Source: Takakia lepidozioides
Taxonomy: Eukaryota; Streptophyta; Takakiopsida; Takakiales; Takakiaceae
NCBI GenBank assembly: GCA_030704615.1
Contig: CM060731.1
Coordinates: 24,244,001-24,304,000 of the forward strand
Direction of reading: 5' to 3'
DNA length: 60,000 nt
Shown: one piece after another, positions 23,001 through 32,612 of the stretch
How the letters are laid out: every line of letters starts with the position of its first letter
Position numbering within the stretch: the first letter of the stretch is position 1
The notes under the pieces: model-generated
Told to the model about the DNA's origin: nothing
The model's input: only the letters and a program-made list of their open reading frames with translations
Database searches by the model: none
Program-made: the position numbers and the translations under genes

Positions 23001-25017
23001 GCTTTTGCTCCATGGCTGGCACAGGGCCAGTTTCTGTTTGCTCCGGTGTGTCAAGCTGCAGCTCTACATTTGGAGCAGCCTGCTCACCTGCCTGGTCCAC
23101 ATTTAGCCTATCCTCTGCAAGCTTTCCTTCCTGTTCTAGCATTACCCTCCCCTCAGCTCCAGATCCATTTGCCACTGGCTTGCAGTTCTCTTCTGCTTGC
23201 CCATTTCCTTCCATAGCATCCCTTTCGTGGTTTCCCTCAGCATCAAGTGCCTTAGTCTCTATCTCACATGTAAGGTTAGCAGAAATGCAACTGTTTTCTG
23301 CCTGTATACAGTCTTTATCCTGCTTGCCCATTGCCACATTGTGTTCAGCTCCATTCATTGCCCTTTCTAGCCGAGAACATGGATGACAGTCAAGCATGTT
23401 CCCATTGTCTTGTAGTAGGCAATCCCTCACGGCGTCATCACCATTAGATGCCAGCATACAGTCTTTCTGCAGGTTATTTATTGTAGCATCAATTGCAGCT
23501 CCATCCACCCTCACAGGCGCAGAGCATGAATGATTCCCATCCACATTCTGCCCCTCTTGTAGCTTGTCCCTCTCAACATCCTCAGATTGGTTGGGCTCCA
23601 CACCTTTAGTTCCACCATTGCTCTCACACCCATCACAATTCCGATGATCCAAGCCCATTGGACCTAGTCGGGCAAGAAAGTTACCACCTTGCCTCTCAAC
23701 CTCATCTCCTCTTTGCCCACCGGATCCCTCCCTTCCTAACCCACTGCCTCCCCCTGCAATTGGGCTGGCATTGAAAAGATCAAACCCAGTATTCTGGTTC
23801 CAAAGAAGTCCCTTAAGCTCCCTGTCGATTGCCGGGTACAAATTACTCATGAGAAAGTCGGTGGCATCAGGACCATTAAACCCATCATATATGCCCACAA
23901 ATAGCCACCCATGCTCTTCAGACAACACAACATGCACACGGTCCTCGCCAGCCTTGCCCTGAGCCCATTGCAGATGGTCACCCTCTTTTATGTCTGGGTC
24001 TGAACTTGAGTAGCCCACCATATCCAAAGGTGAGTCTATAGAACCTTTTGAACAATCCTTGTCTCCATACTTTCCCTCCCCCAACACGAAGTGCTTCACA
24101 GGAAGAACAATAGATCGATGGGTGCGAGCAAGTGTTGCTGATGTCTTTGACAGAGTTCTGGTGATGACTTTCCTGACTGGCCCGCTCATTGTAGTTACAA
24201 ACCGGGTAAGTGAACTCCTCTTTCTTTTCAAGTACCTGGGGAAGGGGCCTGCCAAGGGTGCAGAGAAGTGGCTGCGATCTACAGGCTCTATTGGCCCGGA
24301 CATAAACCCTCTCTCCAACGGACCTGACATGAAGCCCCTCTCCAGTGGACCTGAAAGAAATCCTCTCTCTAAAGGCCCTGAAAGAAAGCCCCTGTTGTCA
24401 AGGGGGCCAGACATGGGACCTGAGAGAGGTCCTGAGATGGGACCCGAGTTGCCAATGGCGCCCCTGGGGACAGGTTGGAGCGGAAGAGCGCTAAAGGAGG
24501 ATGTGCTTTCAAATGCAGCTGCTCGATCATAAGGTATATTAGAGAAGGAATTGAACTGTTCTACAGAATTAATAGAGCGGGGGGTGGTTGTGTTGGCGCT
24601 GACAGATGCACCTGATATCGCCTTGAAAGAGGTCTCAGACACGCTTTTGGGTTTGTCATTACCGACAAATTTCGGCTTTTCCCAACCAACTCTAGATCTA
24701 TCCACCACGGGTAGGGATTTGAGCTCCGATTCATTCCTCAATTTCTGAGAATCGAAACTGGGAATTTCTCGGGCATGCTCTCCACTATGGCCATCCGATT
24801 CGATGGAGGTATCAGCATCGAAAGAAAATTCTGGAGAGAGCTCCTCCGATTGCTGCTGGCTGGGAGAGTGTGCGGGTGAATCAAATGCGGGGCGGACATA
24901 ACAGAACGAATGGCCCAACCCTTCATCCAAAGGCTCTGAGAAAAGAGCATCTGGCCCGCCATTGTCATCACGTCGGGGCATAAAGCACCCCACCACCCGA
25001 GACACGCTGTTGCCCAT
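12065..25017 (-). CDS. PLL: POLTERGEIST-like protein phosphatase 2C (PLL), six exons, 1,055 aa
   Basis: Exons on the minus strand: 22913-25017, 22416-22586, 17461-17857, 17047-17160, 12623-12887 and 12065-12180. All junctions are GT-AG and in phase. Total 3,168 nt with the stop. The start [11 protein letters not shown] carries an N-myristoylation Gly2, fitting the plasma-membrane PLL group. Residues ~191-245 repeat SGPL(E/D)RGF, a PLL hallmark, followed by a basic patch (RYLKRKRSS). The PP2C domain starts near residue 312. Metal-site motifs are all present: AGED (356-359), [10 protein letters not shown] (375-384), GDSRAV (790-795), SSDGLYQY (972-979) and YHDDVS (1035-1040). A long acidic, Asn/Gly-rich insert (~405-700) separates the first PP2C block from RDRRREQ, where angiosperm PLLs have a shorter insert. 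POL/PLL phosphatases act in CLAVATA-type meristem signalling and embryo patterning in Arabidopsis. Introns 2 and 4 are swollen by LINE insertions, yet the coding frame is intact. Confidence 0.93.
12888..13871. other. Part of PLL intron 4 below the LINE copy
   Basis: Intronic, no second gene seen. Minus-strand frames that read on from the PLL exon at 12623-12887 towards 12977 are exon plus intron shadow. Confidence 0.5.
13872..13881 (-). repeat. LINE copy 1 target-site duplication, 3' side
   Basis: caatgcaaga (minus strand TCTTGCATTG) directly follows the LINE 3' end. The same 10 bases occur at 15780-15789. Confidence 0.85.
13882..15779 (-). mobile_element. LINE copy 1, 5'-truncated, in PLL intron 4
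   Basis: 1,898 bp of non-LTR retrotransposon, flanked by the 10-bp duplication caatgcaaga. It is nearly identical to the 3' half of the copy at 18016-22063. It contains most of the reverse transcriptase and the C-terminal CCHC motif, and ends ...CTTATGAGTACAA with no poly(A). It is oriented like the PLL gene. The ancestral intron would have been about 2.25 kb. Confidence 0.92.
13888..15779 (-). pseudogene. LINE reverse transcriptase, 5'-truncated but otherwise open frame (copy 1)
   Basis: The frame is open from the truncation point to a stop at 13888 (and happens to run on into intron sequence as far as 15867). It starts within RT at [17 protein letters not shown], keeps the polymerase motif FADD (codons at 15220-15231) and [12 protein letters not shown], and ends with a CX2CX7HX4C zinc-knuckle-like motif (CPLCGQSED...HFLIHC). 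It differs from copy 2 at about ten residues over ~630, for example SICAVV against SKCAVV and WRDGLW against WRYGLW. The endonuclease domain is absent, so it cannot be autonomous. Confidence 0.85.
15780..15789 (-). repeat. LINE copy 1 target-site duplication, 5' side
   Basis: caatgcaaga, identical to 13872-13881. Confidence 0.85.
15790..16931. other. Part of PLL intron 4 above the LINE copy
   Basis: Intronic. The phrase ccaaaattgaggac / ccaaaaattggtgg and ttttagctcatcccaa / ttttgctcatcccaaaa repeat loosely at 16080-16440. No gene is visible. Confidence 0.4.
16948..16974 (-). mobile_element. Possible 27-bp LINE 3'-tail insertion
   Basis: The minus strand reads GGCTACAGCC...CTTATGAGTACA, close to the last bases of the LINE family (GGCTACGGCAAAC...CTTATGAGTACAA). 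It is bracketed by gctttgagggagggag (16932-16947) and gctttgagagagagag (16975-16990), an imperfect 16-bp duplication next to a (GA)n tract. An extreme 5' truncation would explain it. Confidence 0.4.
16980..17012. repeat. (GA)n microsatellite in PLL intron 4
   Basis: About 16 uninterrupted GA units ending agcgg. Confidence 0.95.
18000..18015 (-). repeat. LINE copy 2 target-site duplication, 3' side
   Basis: agaggaagagaaaaga, a perfect 16-bp match to 22064-22079. Confidence 0.93.
18022..20064 (-). pseudogene. LINE reverse transcriptase and C-terminal zinc motif (copy 2)
   Basis: A 680-codon open frame. Reverse-transcriptase landmarks in order: [55 protein letters not shown] (FADD codons at 19354-19365), and a thumb region. 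A CX2CX7HX4C motif (CPLCGQ...HFLIHC) follows. No RNase H domain is apparent. The first residues (from 20064) come from sequence that does not align with copy 1, which is truncated there. The frame is not continuous with the upstream endonuclease frames, so the element is broken even though the RT frame is open. RT makes cDNA at a nicked target in this retrotransposon class. Confidence 0.85.
20322..22063 (-). pseudogene. LINE N-terminal coding repeats and EEP endonuclease, frameshifted
   Basis: The first frame runs from 22063 to 21115. It opens with two full 47-codon repeats and a partial third ([13 protein letters not shown] ... CAEP ... FGT), then enters the endonuclease at [12 protein letters not shown] and [10 protein letters not shown] (catalytic Glu). 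A one-base disturbance near 21221 moves the homology to the next frame (from 21218 to 20322), which carries [10 protein letters not shown] and [10 protein letters not shown] (the Asp-His pair). All four endonuclease motifs are therefore present but split over two frames. The endonuclease would nick target DNA to prime reverse transcription. Confidence 0.8.
21629..22063 (-). repeat. In-frame 141-bp tandem repeats at the LINE 5' end
   Basis: ggtaaaccat recurs at 21770, 21911 and 22052, a period of exactly 141 bp (47 codons). The frame stays open through all units. The third unit degrades before the endonuclease begins near 21640. Confidence 0.88.
22064..22079 (-). repeat. LINE copy 2 target-site duplication, 5' side
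   Basis: agaggaagagaaaaga, identical to 18000-18015. Confidence 0.93.
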
Positions 25018-25250
25018 CGCATTCTCTCTTTCTCTCTGCCTCTATCTCTATACTCTACGAGCAAACAATCAAACTACACATCGGTAAACCAGAGAGGGCT
25101 GATCCTTTCGCCCGCTCCCACTCCAGAAGCCTGTCAGCTTTCCAATGACAAATATGAGACAAGTAAGGAGTGAGTTGAAGGCACTGTAGAGCTGTAGGAA
25201 GTTAAGGACCAGGCCTCCTTCATGTTTGGCCCGAGACGCCTCCGGCACTC
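25018..25250 (-). promoter_or_regulatory. Probable 5' UTR and proximal promoter of the PLL gene
   Basis: The sequence directly above the ATG is purine-rich on the coding strand (gagatagaggcagagagaaagagaatgcg), as in many plant leaders. I do not see a convincing TATA box. Confidence 0.35.
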
Positions 25251-28200
25251 GGACATCAAAAAACTAGCCAGAACTTCCACGATGACAACATGCCCTAAAC
25301 ACGTCACTAGCTCCTCTCTCCCGCTTGCAAGCCCGCCTCAACTGCACTCCCCCACTCCATCTCTGTCCTTCCTCTCTCACCACCACCTAAGCCCACCTGA
25401 GAAAATGCACCGGTATTCCTGTCCAGCACAGCATTGGCTTGAGGCGGGCGTCTCTCTGAGCCCAAGCCTTCTACATGATACCAGAGAGTTCTTCCCGACA
25501 ACACAAGTGCGCAGCCGACAACAAGAGGACTTGCTGCCTTGCCCTCCGAAAGCTCGGGCACCCATCTTCTCCTGTTTTCATCCTTGCATGGCTGCTGTCA
25601 TCTCAGAATCATGGCCCTCATTCCTTCTGCTTCCACCTCCCTGCGCATAGACACTGGAAATGGAGCTCAAAACAACACGTTGCCTAAACATTTCACGTAG
25701 GGCTGAGTGAGGTCATAAAAGAAAAAGAGCCAGAGAGAAAGAAAGCCAAAAAGGAATTCTGTAAGAGAGAGAGAACGTCAGCATCAGTAAGAGCCGTGAA
25801 GAGGTCACACCTCCCTGCTACAGAGGCGGGTTGACACTTGACAAAACACCCCACCTACATACACATGTTTGCACTAGGATACTACACTGGAACTTCCCAC
25901 AGATACTCGCTTCCACGGAACCCGCAGATTTCACAGTACAACTCCACTTTTTTTTCGTTGACACTAACGCAAGCCGCAGGCTCTATCATGCTTTGTGGGT
26001 CCTCCCGCTCTGCTTAGCCATAAACAATCATGGTTTTGTCCAAAAAAGTTTTACTCGCATACCTTCCCTGAGTCAGCGCTTTGGATGGGCAATCACATTC
26101 TGTCTTCCAAGACTTGACAAGTACCGGAAGGTAGGTCAGTTGACTAGAATCCCCCCTGGCTTTAGAAAAGTGTGCTAACTACTTCAATTTCCGGGTGTAA
26201 GCACGCCATAACTCCCCAGTGACTGTTCATTGAACCGGGATGCCCGCTACGATTCCGCCATCTTCTTTTTGTTCATTTTTCTGTGGCTGAGAGCAGCAAG
26301 GGGCCAGTGTGTGGGATGCTGTCATTTCCTACCCTCACCGCTCATGCTTTTGGCTCTTGCAAAGATCAATGTCAACTGTCCAACACAGCACGTCATTTCC
26401 TTATTGCAGATAACATCTGAAGGTCATTCATGCGTGTCGCCTCCTTGTAGACTAGACTCTGATGGGTCAACGAAATGTCCCAAGCAACACAGCTGGCAGC
26501 AACATTCCCTCACACTTGAGGGATAATCATGGATGCAACGTGATGGTGCGCCATAAGGGTTGCTCTCACACCTTTGTCAACCACGCCATTCTCGACCGGA
26601 AGGCAAGGACCTCCCCACCACCATGTACCGCACTTCCATCATAACTTACCAACGCTTTCCCTCTCCAGATAAGCATTCCACAAAGATCCCACACTGTTCT
26701 GCCAGGTGATGCTAAAATAGGGAGTTGCAGTTGCCTCAGATGAAAGTTTTTCCCAAAACAACTATGCTGGAAATGGTAATCTGAACCAAACCCAACTCCT
26801 TCCCACAGTGTCCCTTGCCACAACTTTATGTTACCCATCTGTGTCCCTTGTTACCCACCCAAGAAAAGGGAGGGCAGGTGGAAGTTAGTGAAGGGTGAGG
26901 GTGGACTTTTAGGGAGAGGATGAGTGTACTGTTGCTTTTGGCCAATAGGTACTCAAGTGCCCACCCAGCCTTCCATGGCTGCCTTTATTACAATGTTGAG
27001 TACATATTTAGTCCCTCTCTTCTTCCTTTGGCCAGACACTCTGGAGTGCCAATGTCTGCTTTCTATGAGAGCCTAGAGAAATGATTTCATTCACTCAAGT
27101 GTGTTGCCTCTCCTTGCGTCCTTGATTACCTACCCATCAGTGTTTGATCTTGTTGTACCCTCTCTAAGTAACATCTCCCTGATGGTACCGGTGAAGAAAC
27201 AACACTAAGTTAGATGAAAAAATGACTCCCATACTGGACAAGATGAAACTGCATCTTGCATAATCTTTGTATATTTTTTAACCACTTATGGATGAAAGTA
27301 AATGTCACTAGTCATAGGCATTATTCTATCCACTGGAGAATAGACTCTTCTTATTTTTTCCTCTTTTCATGAAAGTGTAGAGCAGCATCCTTGGAAACCC
27401 AAAAAAAAGGAAAAAAAAGCAACAAGTGGAGGAGTAAGATAATGACATCAAACTTGGGAATGCAGCTTCCACCCAGTTGGGAGTCTCACAACCCTCTGAC
27501 TTTCGCGGCGCGGAAGCTGCTCGACTGTTGTTTTCCCGCTCACCAAATACATCACAGAAGCTTCTACTGGACTTTTGTAAGTTCGTAGGCTGTACAGATC
27601 AAAAGCATCAAACATATCTCACTAAGTAATGTCCAATGACCAACCTTCGTTCTGTCGGTGGAATAAGCAAGCTACGCGCGCCATATACCCGAAAAGAATT
27701 ACATTTAGATCCAAAGATGTGACTATATAAAGCAACCCATATCCCAGCCCGCCAGACGTCCATTGATCCTATAGACTGAATATCCATTGTGGACCTTGAA
27801 AAAAAGGAAGTCCTTTCCTTTCCAAGATTTGGGGTCATATTTAGCATTTTCTCTGGATTTCTGTTCCTAGAGCTTTTCCCATTCATGATACATTTTTTTT
27901 CTCATGGGTACATCTCCAAGTCAACCCCGACTAGGTAACCTGAGTTACAAGGGATCTTGTTGCAGTACCACAAGGACACCATCCCTGTAAGATGGGTTGA
28001 TGGTGAACTGTGATAAGCTGACACAACATTCAAGGGTCACTGAGCTCACAGGGATCTAGTTTGTTTCTATTCATCCAGGAAATCGTGTGGCAGTGTGCGC
28101 GAAATAGTTGGAGCTACGGATTTCTAAGTTACAGGAGAAACACCCCCCACTGAAGTGAAGACAATGAGGTCACCCAACGTGCCACACTGCGTGGATCTGT

Positions 28201-31200
28201 GCCTGGGCTGTGGGTCCCTAAGAGAGAGGGTCAGCGCAGTGTGACTAATTCCCGACCGCTCTGCCCTGCCATCACCAACTGGGTCGGCCTGCCCCCACCC
28301 ACCTCTCCTTTTCCTTTGGTTGCACCTCTTTTGGAAAACAAAGCGGTTGTAGAGGTGGACCTCGCATCCGCCGGAGAAGGAGAAGCAGAAGGATGCATGC
28401 GCTATCGCCCGATCTTTCGGATCCGCCACGATTGGCACAAACTGGGTTTGAAGTGATAGTCATATTGCAGGGGGTCCTGACAACAAAGCCTGGATATTGA
28501 CCAAGCACTAGTCTGGCCCAAGCTGAGTCATTCCACCAATGGGTTGCTTCACTTCAGGCCTTTCCAGCATCGATCAGTCTGTGTGGGCCTGCAACAAAGC
28601 TGATCGAGTTGCAAAAAGTACTCAACCGTATGGGTACCTGAGAGTTTCTAGTTTCTACAGAAAAGGAGATCATACAATTTCCTTTTTCAACTGCACACAA
28701 GGTTGGAGTCGCTGAGCAAAGCCCGAAAAATACCTCCTTGCGCAGTTATTGAGAGTGAGAACCAAATGTCTACGCATGGCCAAGTCCCGGAGGACCCACA
28801 AGCCCATGATACTTGGGGAGAACAAACTCAGTTATCATGTACCGAGTTTCTGCGGAATTGGACAAATGCAAATGCAAGAATGTACAGAGATTCAACATCA
28901 GGTAGGACACAGTAGAAGAGGCGATGACCCGCAGAAGCGGCGCACGCGGACCGTGGTCGGACTTGAGTTGTCCGAAGGCCGTGGTTGGATTACCTTTCTG
29001 GAATCTTCCATTCTTCACTTGAGTTGATGCCATCCACCAATTTGATCTTAGCAACATGTGGGTTGTTGTGTTGCCTTCGTCGGTGCGGATGCACTTGCAC
29101 TTCTAAGTTCTGCCACATCCGACGACAATTTTAGAATTGTCTTTGTTGGACAACTCTGTACACAACATTAAGACTGATGAAAATGCTTGAGTGTTGGACT
29201 TAGGTTTTGTGTGTGTGATCACGGTCTCTGTAGAGCAGATTCCAGAATATGTGAGGGATAGAGTCAGACCTAATGAGTGTTGGAGCAAGCAAAGTGGGCT
29301 GGTTTAACATTAATTGCCAAGGACAAAATACAAGCATGGTGTGTGGATTCGGGGGTGTCCTGGAAGCTTCACATTGCGTCTCTCCATGAAGTGTTCCTGC
29401 CCTCGAGCTGCCTTTTCAAGATTCCAGTCTGCATGATGATGGAAATGTACGAAAAATTCAGTAATAAATGATTGATGAGTTTCTAACTTTAGCACTCAAG
29501 GCCCAGACGCATTGACGGCGTTATGAAGGATCACGAGAAGACATAAGAGAATACTGAGAGCTTCAACATACACATTATTCACGACTGACATCCTCCCCCG
29601 TTTCCACCCACTAACCCTAATTCGCAACTTCCCAAAGTAGACCAAGAATCTCCACGCCTCAATCTTCGCCTCTTCCAGAGGCTTTGACACAACTACAATT
29701 TGGAACCTGGGATCTTATTATTTGTCTCCCGTGGACTCTAACATTGGCTCCCTCTTCACATGTGGACCCCGGTCACCCCCCGCGCCTCACCTTCGATCGA
29801 GGTTCAAAAACGGTATCCATTATGTTTCTCCCGTGTGTGCATTGAATCTAGCAAAAGTTGAAACCCTGGTGCGCAGGATATTATACACAAAAACAAGTCT
29901 CCGGTACTCTGTACTCCGTCCTATAATCCATAACTGTTCCGAGTCAAAGTGATGAAGAGATGACTATATACAAGGGAATGCAATTATCAGTATGGACAAT
30001 AAGAAGGAAGGTGGAGTTTTGTCGATCATGAAAAGCATTTTATGGCCTCTAGGATGGCAAGTCTTGAGAGATATTCCTCGTACACCATCTCAAATACAAC
30101 ATCAGCATCACTACTCCATCCTCCTTTTGAACCCCCTCACCGCACAAGGGATTGAGACTCGGTTGAAATCCATGACGTCAGTGGGTCACATAGAAAGGTA
30201 CCCCTTCCTCTTTCTTAAGCCGACCACACGTCTCCGCCTTTGTTTATTCAATTTGAGAAGCCATTCGTACCCACTAAAAGTCATGGGAGCGGATGCCCGT
30301 TCTCCTGTGCAGCCTGTCATTGGAAGAGAAGCACGGACGGGTCACGGTAGGTACAATGGCGTTAAAGCTCAAATTTGGGGGCTGCCTGCATTCAATGGCT
30401 GCTTGCTCCCTTAGATTTCTTCAACGACTTACATTAATGCAGGCACACCCCTACTTAACCACAAGTCAAACCTTCTTGCCAATTGTCGACTACCATTATC
30501 TCTCATACGTTCCCACCTGGTTATCCTCCGCCTCTGGCAGTACCTGGACTTGTTTCTTGCATTCCTCCCCTCCAACGTGAGAGGTAGATAGCATTCCACG
30601 GCCCACATTGCCACCATAGCTTTAGGCACCCACTTTACTACCTTTCTTCAAGTTCAACATGGGCCAATTGCCCTCCAGTCTTCCCAATCTGACACTCTGC
30701 TGAGGGCAACAACCAGACAACGGTCATGTGTATCCTTACAGGCGATCTTTATGAGATAAATCTTCAGCACCCATAATTCCAACATGCTTGAGAGATATTT
30801 GGAATTGGAGAGACATTCTGCACTAATCAGACCCATACAGCCCAGACCCTTTCCGCAATTTCCATAATACAGTGCTTGCATCTTCGGTACTATGGATCAG
30901 CTAAACTTGGCTCAACTCAGTTTCACTATGGAGTCATTGTAATTGAGTGACTCTTGTTGGTGGTATATCCGAGTTGTAGGTAGACATGATGACTAGTGTT
31001 GAGTGGTGGCATGTGCAATCCCATCTCTCAGGTCCTCAGCCAAGATTGGTGATGCTGATGATAGTAGTGATATCACCAGCATAAATTGCAATCAAGTGCA
31101 GATAGTGTGCAGAGCAAGCCCCTTAGTTTAGCTCCTTGTTTGGAGCTCCTGGTTTAGCTCTGAATCCCTGAGGTAGTTTGCAGCCCAATCCTCCTCCAAG

Positions 31201-31641
31201 TTTAGCATCTCTGGGTTCATTGCATTGTAAGAGGCCCCACTGTATCTCCTGATATTTGTGGGGTAGGTTACAAGGACAGATACTTTATATTTGGTTCATA
31301 ATAATTTCCGTCTCCCCTAACTGCCACATTAAACCAGCTCACACACTTGTAGTCTCTAGGTTGGTTTGACAAGATAGAAATCGGTAGATCTGACGCTTGG
31401 CAGAACTTGCCAGGAAGCCCAGAATATCTACTTGGTTGATTAACTAATTTCACAGTAGATGATCTATTGCATTTATAGTTATATCAATTCAGATAAGTTT
31501 CTAGGCTAAAATGCAACAGGGCTCAGTTACTAGTTACTACTCAAATTAAAGCAAGGAGAATTTACTGGCTCTCTTGTAGAGAGAGACTTTGCATCATGTT
31601 GAAGTCAATGGAGAAAATGTGGTCAAAGGACCTTACACCGT
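25251..31641. other. 6.4 kb without a recognisable gene
   Basis: All frames are short, overlap on both strands, and have no domain I recognise. It contains pyrimidine-rich stretches (25300-25400) and A-rich tracts (27400-27420). The upstream regulatory region of the PLL gene must lie at its left end. Confidence 0.4.
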
Positions 31642-32160
31642 GTCAAGGCTCTCATTGGTGTGTTGTGCTGAGTCATGCTCCCTATCTTACCTTTCTCGTA
31701 TGTTTTGCCAAAGCAAGACAACCCATTGCCGTTTGAGGCTTGTTGTAATATCAGCAGTAAGCTTACTATCCAGGGGAGGCAGCAAATATAACTTCATCAT
31801 TTCTGTGAGGGGAAAAAGTACCCCACCTTGTGAGCCATGAGGCATAAGGGCTGAAGGCAAACCAAACCACCAGATAGAAACCAACCCAAGGACCCCCACT
31901 ACTGTTTGTCAAGGCTCTCATTGGTGTGTTGTGCTGAGTCATGCTCCCTAGTCTTACCTTACTCGTATGTTTTGCCAAAGCAAGAGAGCCCATTTCCGTT
32001 TGAGGCTTGTTGTAATATCAGCAGTACTATCCAGGGGTGGCAGCAAATATAACTTCATCATTTCTATGAGGGGAAAAAGTACCCCACCTTGTGAGCCATG
32101 AGGCATAAGGGCTGAAGGCAAACCAACCAGATCAACCCAAGGACCCCCTCTACTGTTTGT
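31642..32160. repeat. 266-bp tandem duplication, two units
   Basis: The unit starts at gtcaaggctctcattggtgt (31642 and 31908) and runs through cagcaaatataacttcatca and ccatgaggcataagggctga to ctactgttt. The second unit has short deletions (gtaagctta lost after cagcagta; part of caccagatagaaacc lost), so it is about 253 bp. Confidence 0.92.
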
Positions 32161-32304
32161 GGGTTCAAACTTCAAACTTCAAACTACCTGTTGGATGTCA
32201 GAAAGGTATCCCACCTTCCGAGTAGCCCTTGGGGGCGTGTAACACCATATTTTATGCTTTGCTTTGGCAACCACGTCCACATATTTCTATTCCATACACA
32301 ACTA

Positions 32305-32376
32305 GGTGACAGGATTTGAGCCCAGGATCACCAAGGTTGCAGTCAGTGCACCATCCAATCGAGCTACCAAGTGAAG
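32305..32376 (-). repeat. tRNA-derived SINE-like head or degenerate tRNA
   Basis: The minus strand has a box-A match (TAGCTCGATTGGATGGTGC) and, about 37 bases on, a box-B match (GGGCTCAAATCC) followed by TGTCACC. Spacing and order fit a tRNA, but the anticodon arm is poor. Confidence 0.45.
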
Positions 32377-32534
32377 AGGCCAATGACCTGTCAAAGAAAA
32401 CAGAAAAAGGACAAAAATGGTGATCTGGACATAAAAATAGAATATTGATAACACTTCAACAACTTGTTGACTTCTGCATAAAAGGTGTAACCCCAACTTT
32501 ACAATTGGGATGGGGTATAAATGGTGACAGTCAG

Positions 32535-32612
32535 AGTACATACGTCTATGTGGGTTTGAACTCACAACCATTTAGTAAGCAGTCAGTTTGGGCACTGACC
32601 ACCAAATGGGAT
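32535..32612 (-). repeat. tRNA-derived SINE-like head
   Basis: The minus strand reads TGGTCAGTGCCCAAACTGAC (box-A-like), then GTGAGTTCAAACCCACATAG (box B), about 35 bases apart. No clean cloverleaf is visible. Confidence 0.42.

Noticed and set aside
22928-24748. Plus-strand ORFs of 62-157 codons opposite PLL exon 1
   Set aside because: Low-complexity antisense frames of a well-supported exon.
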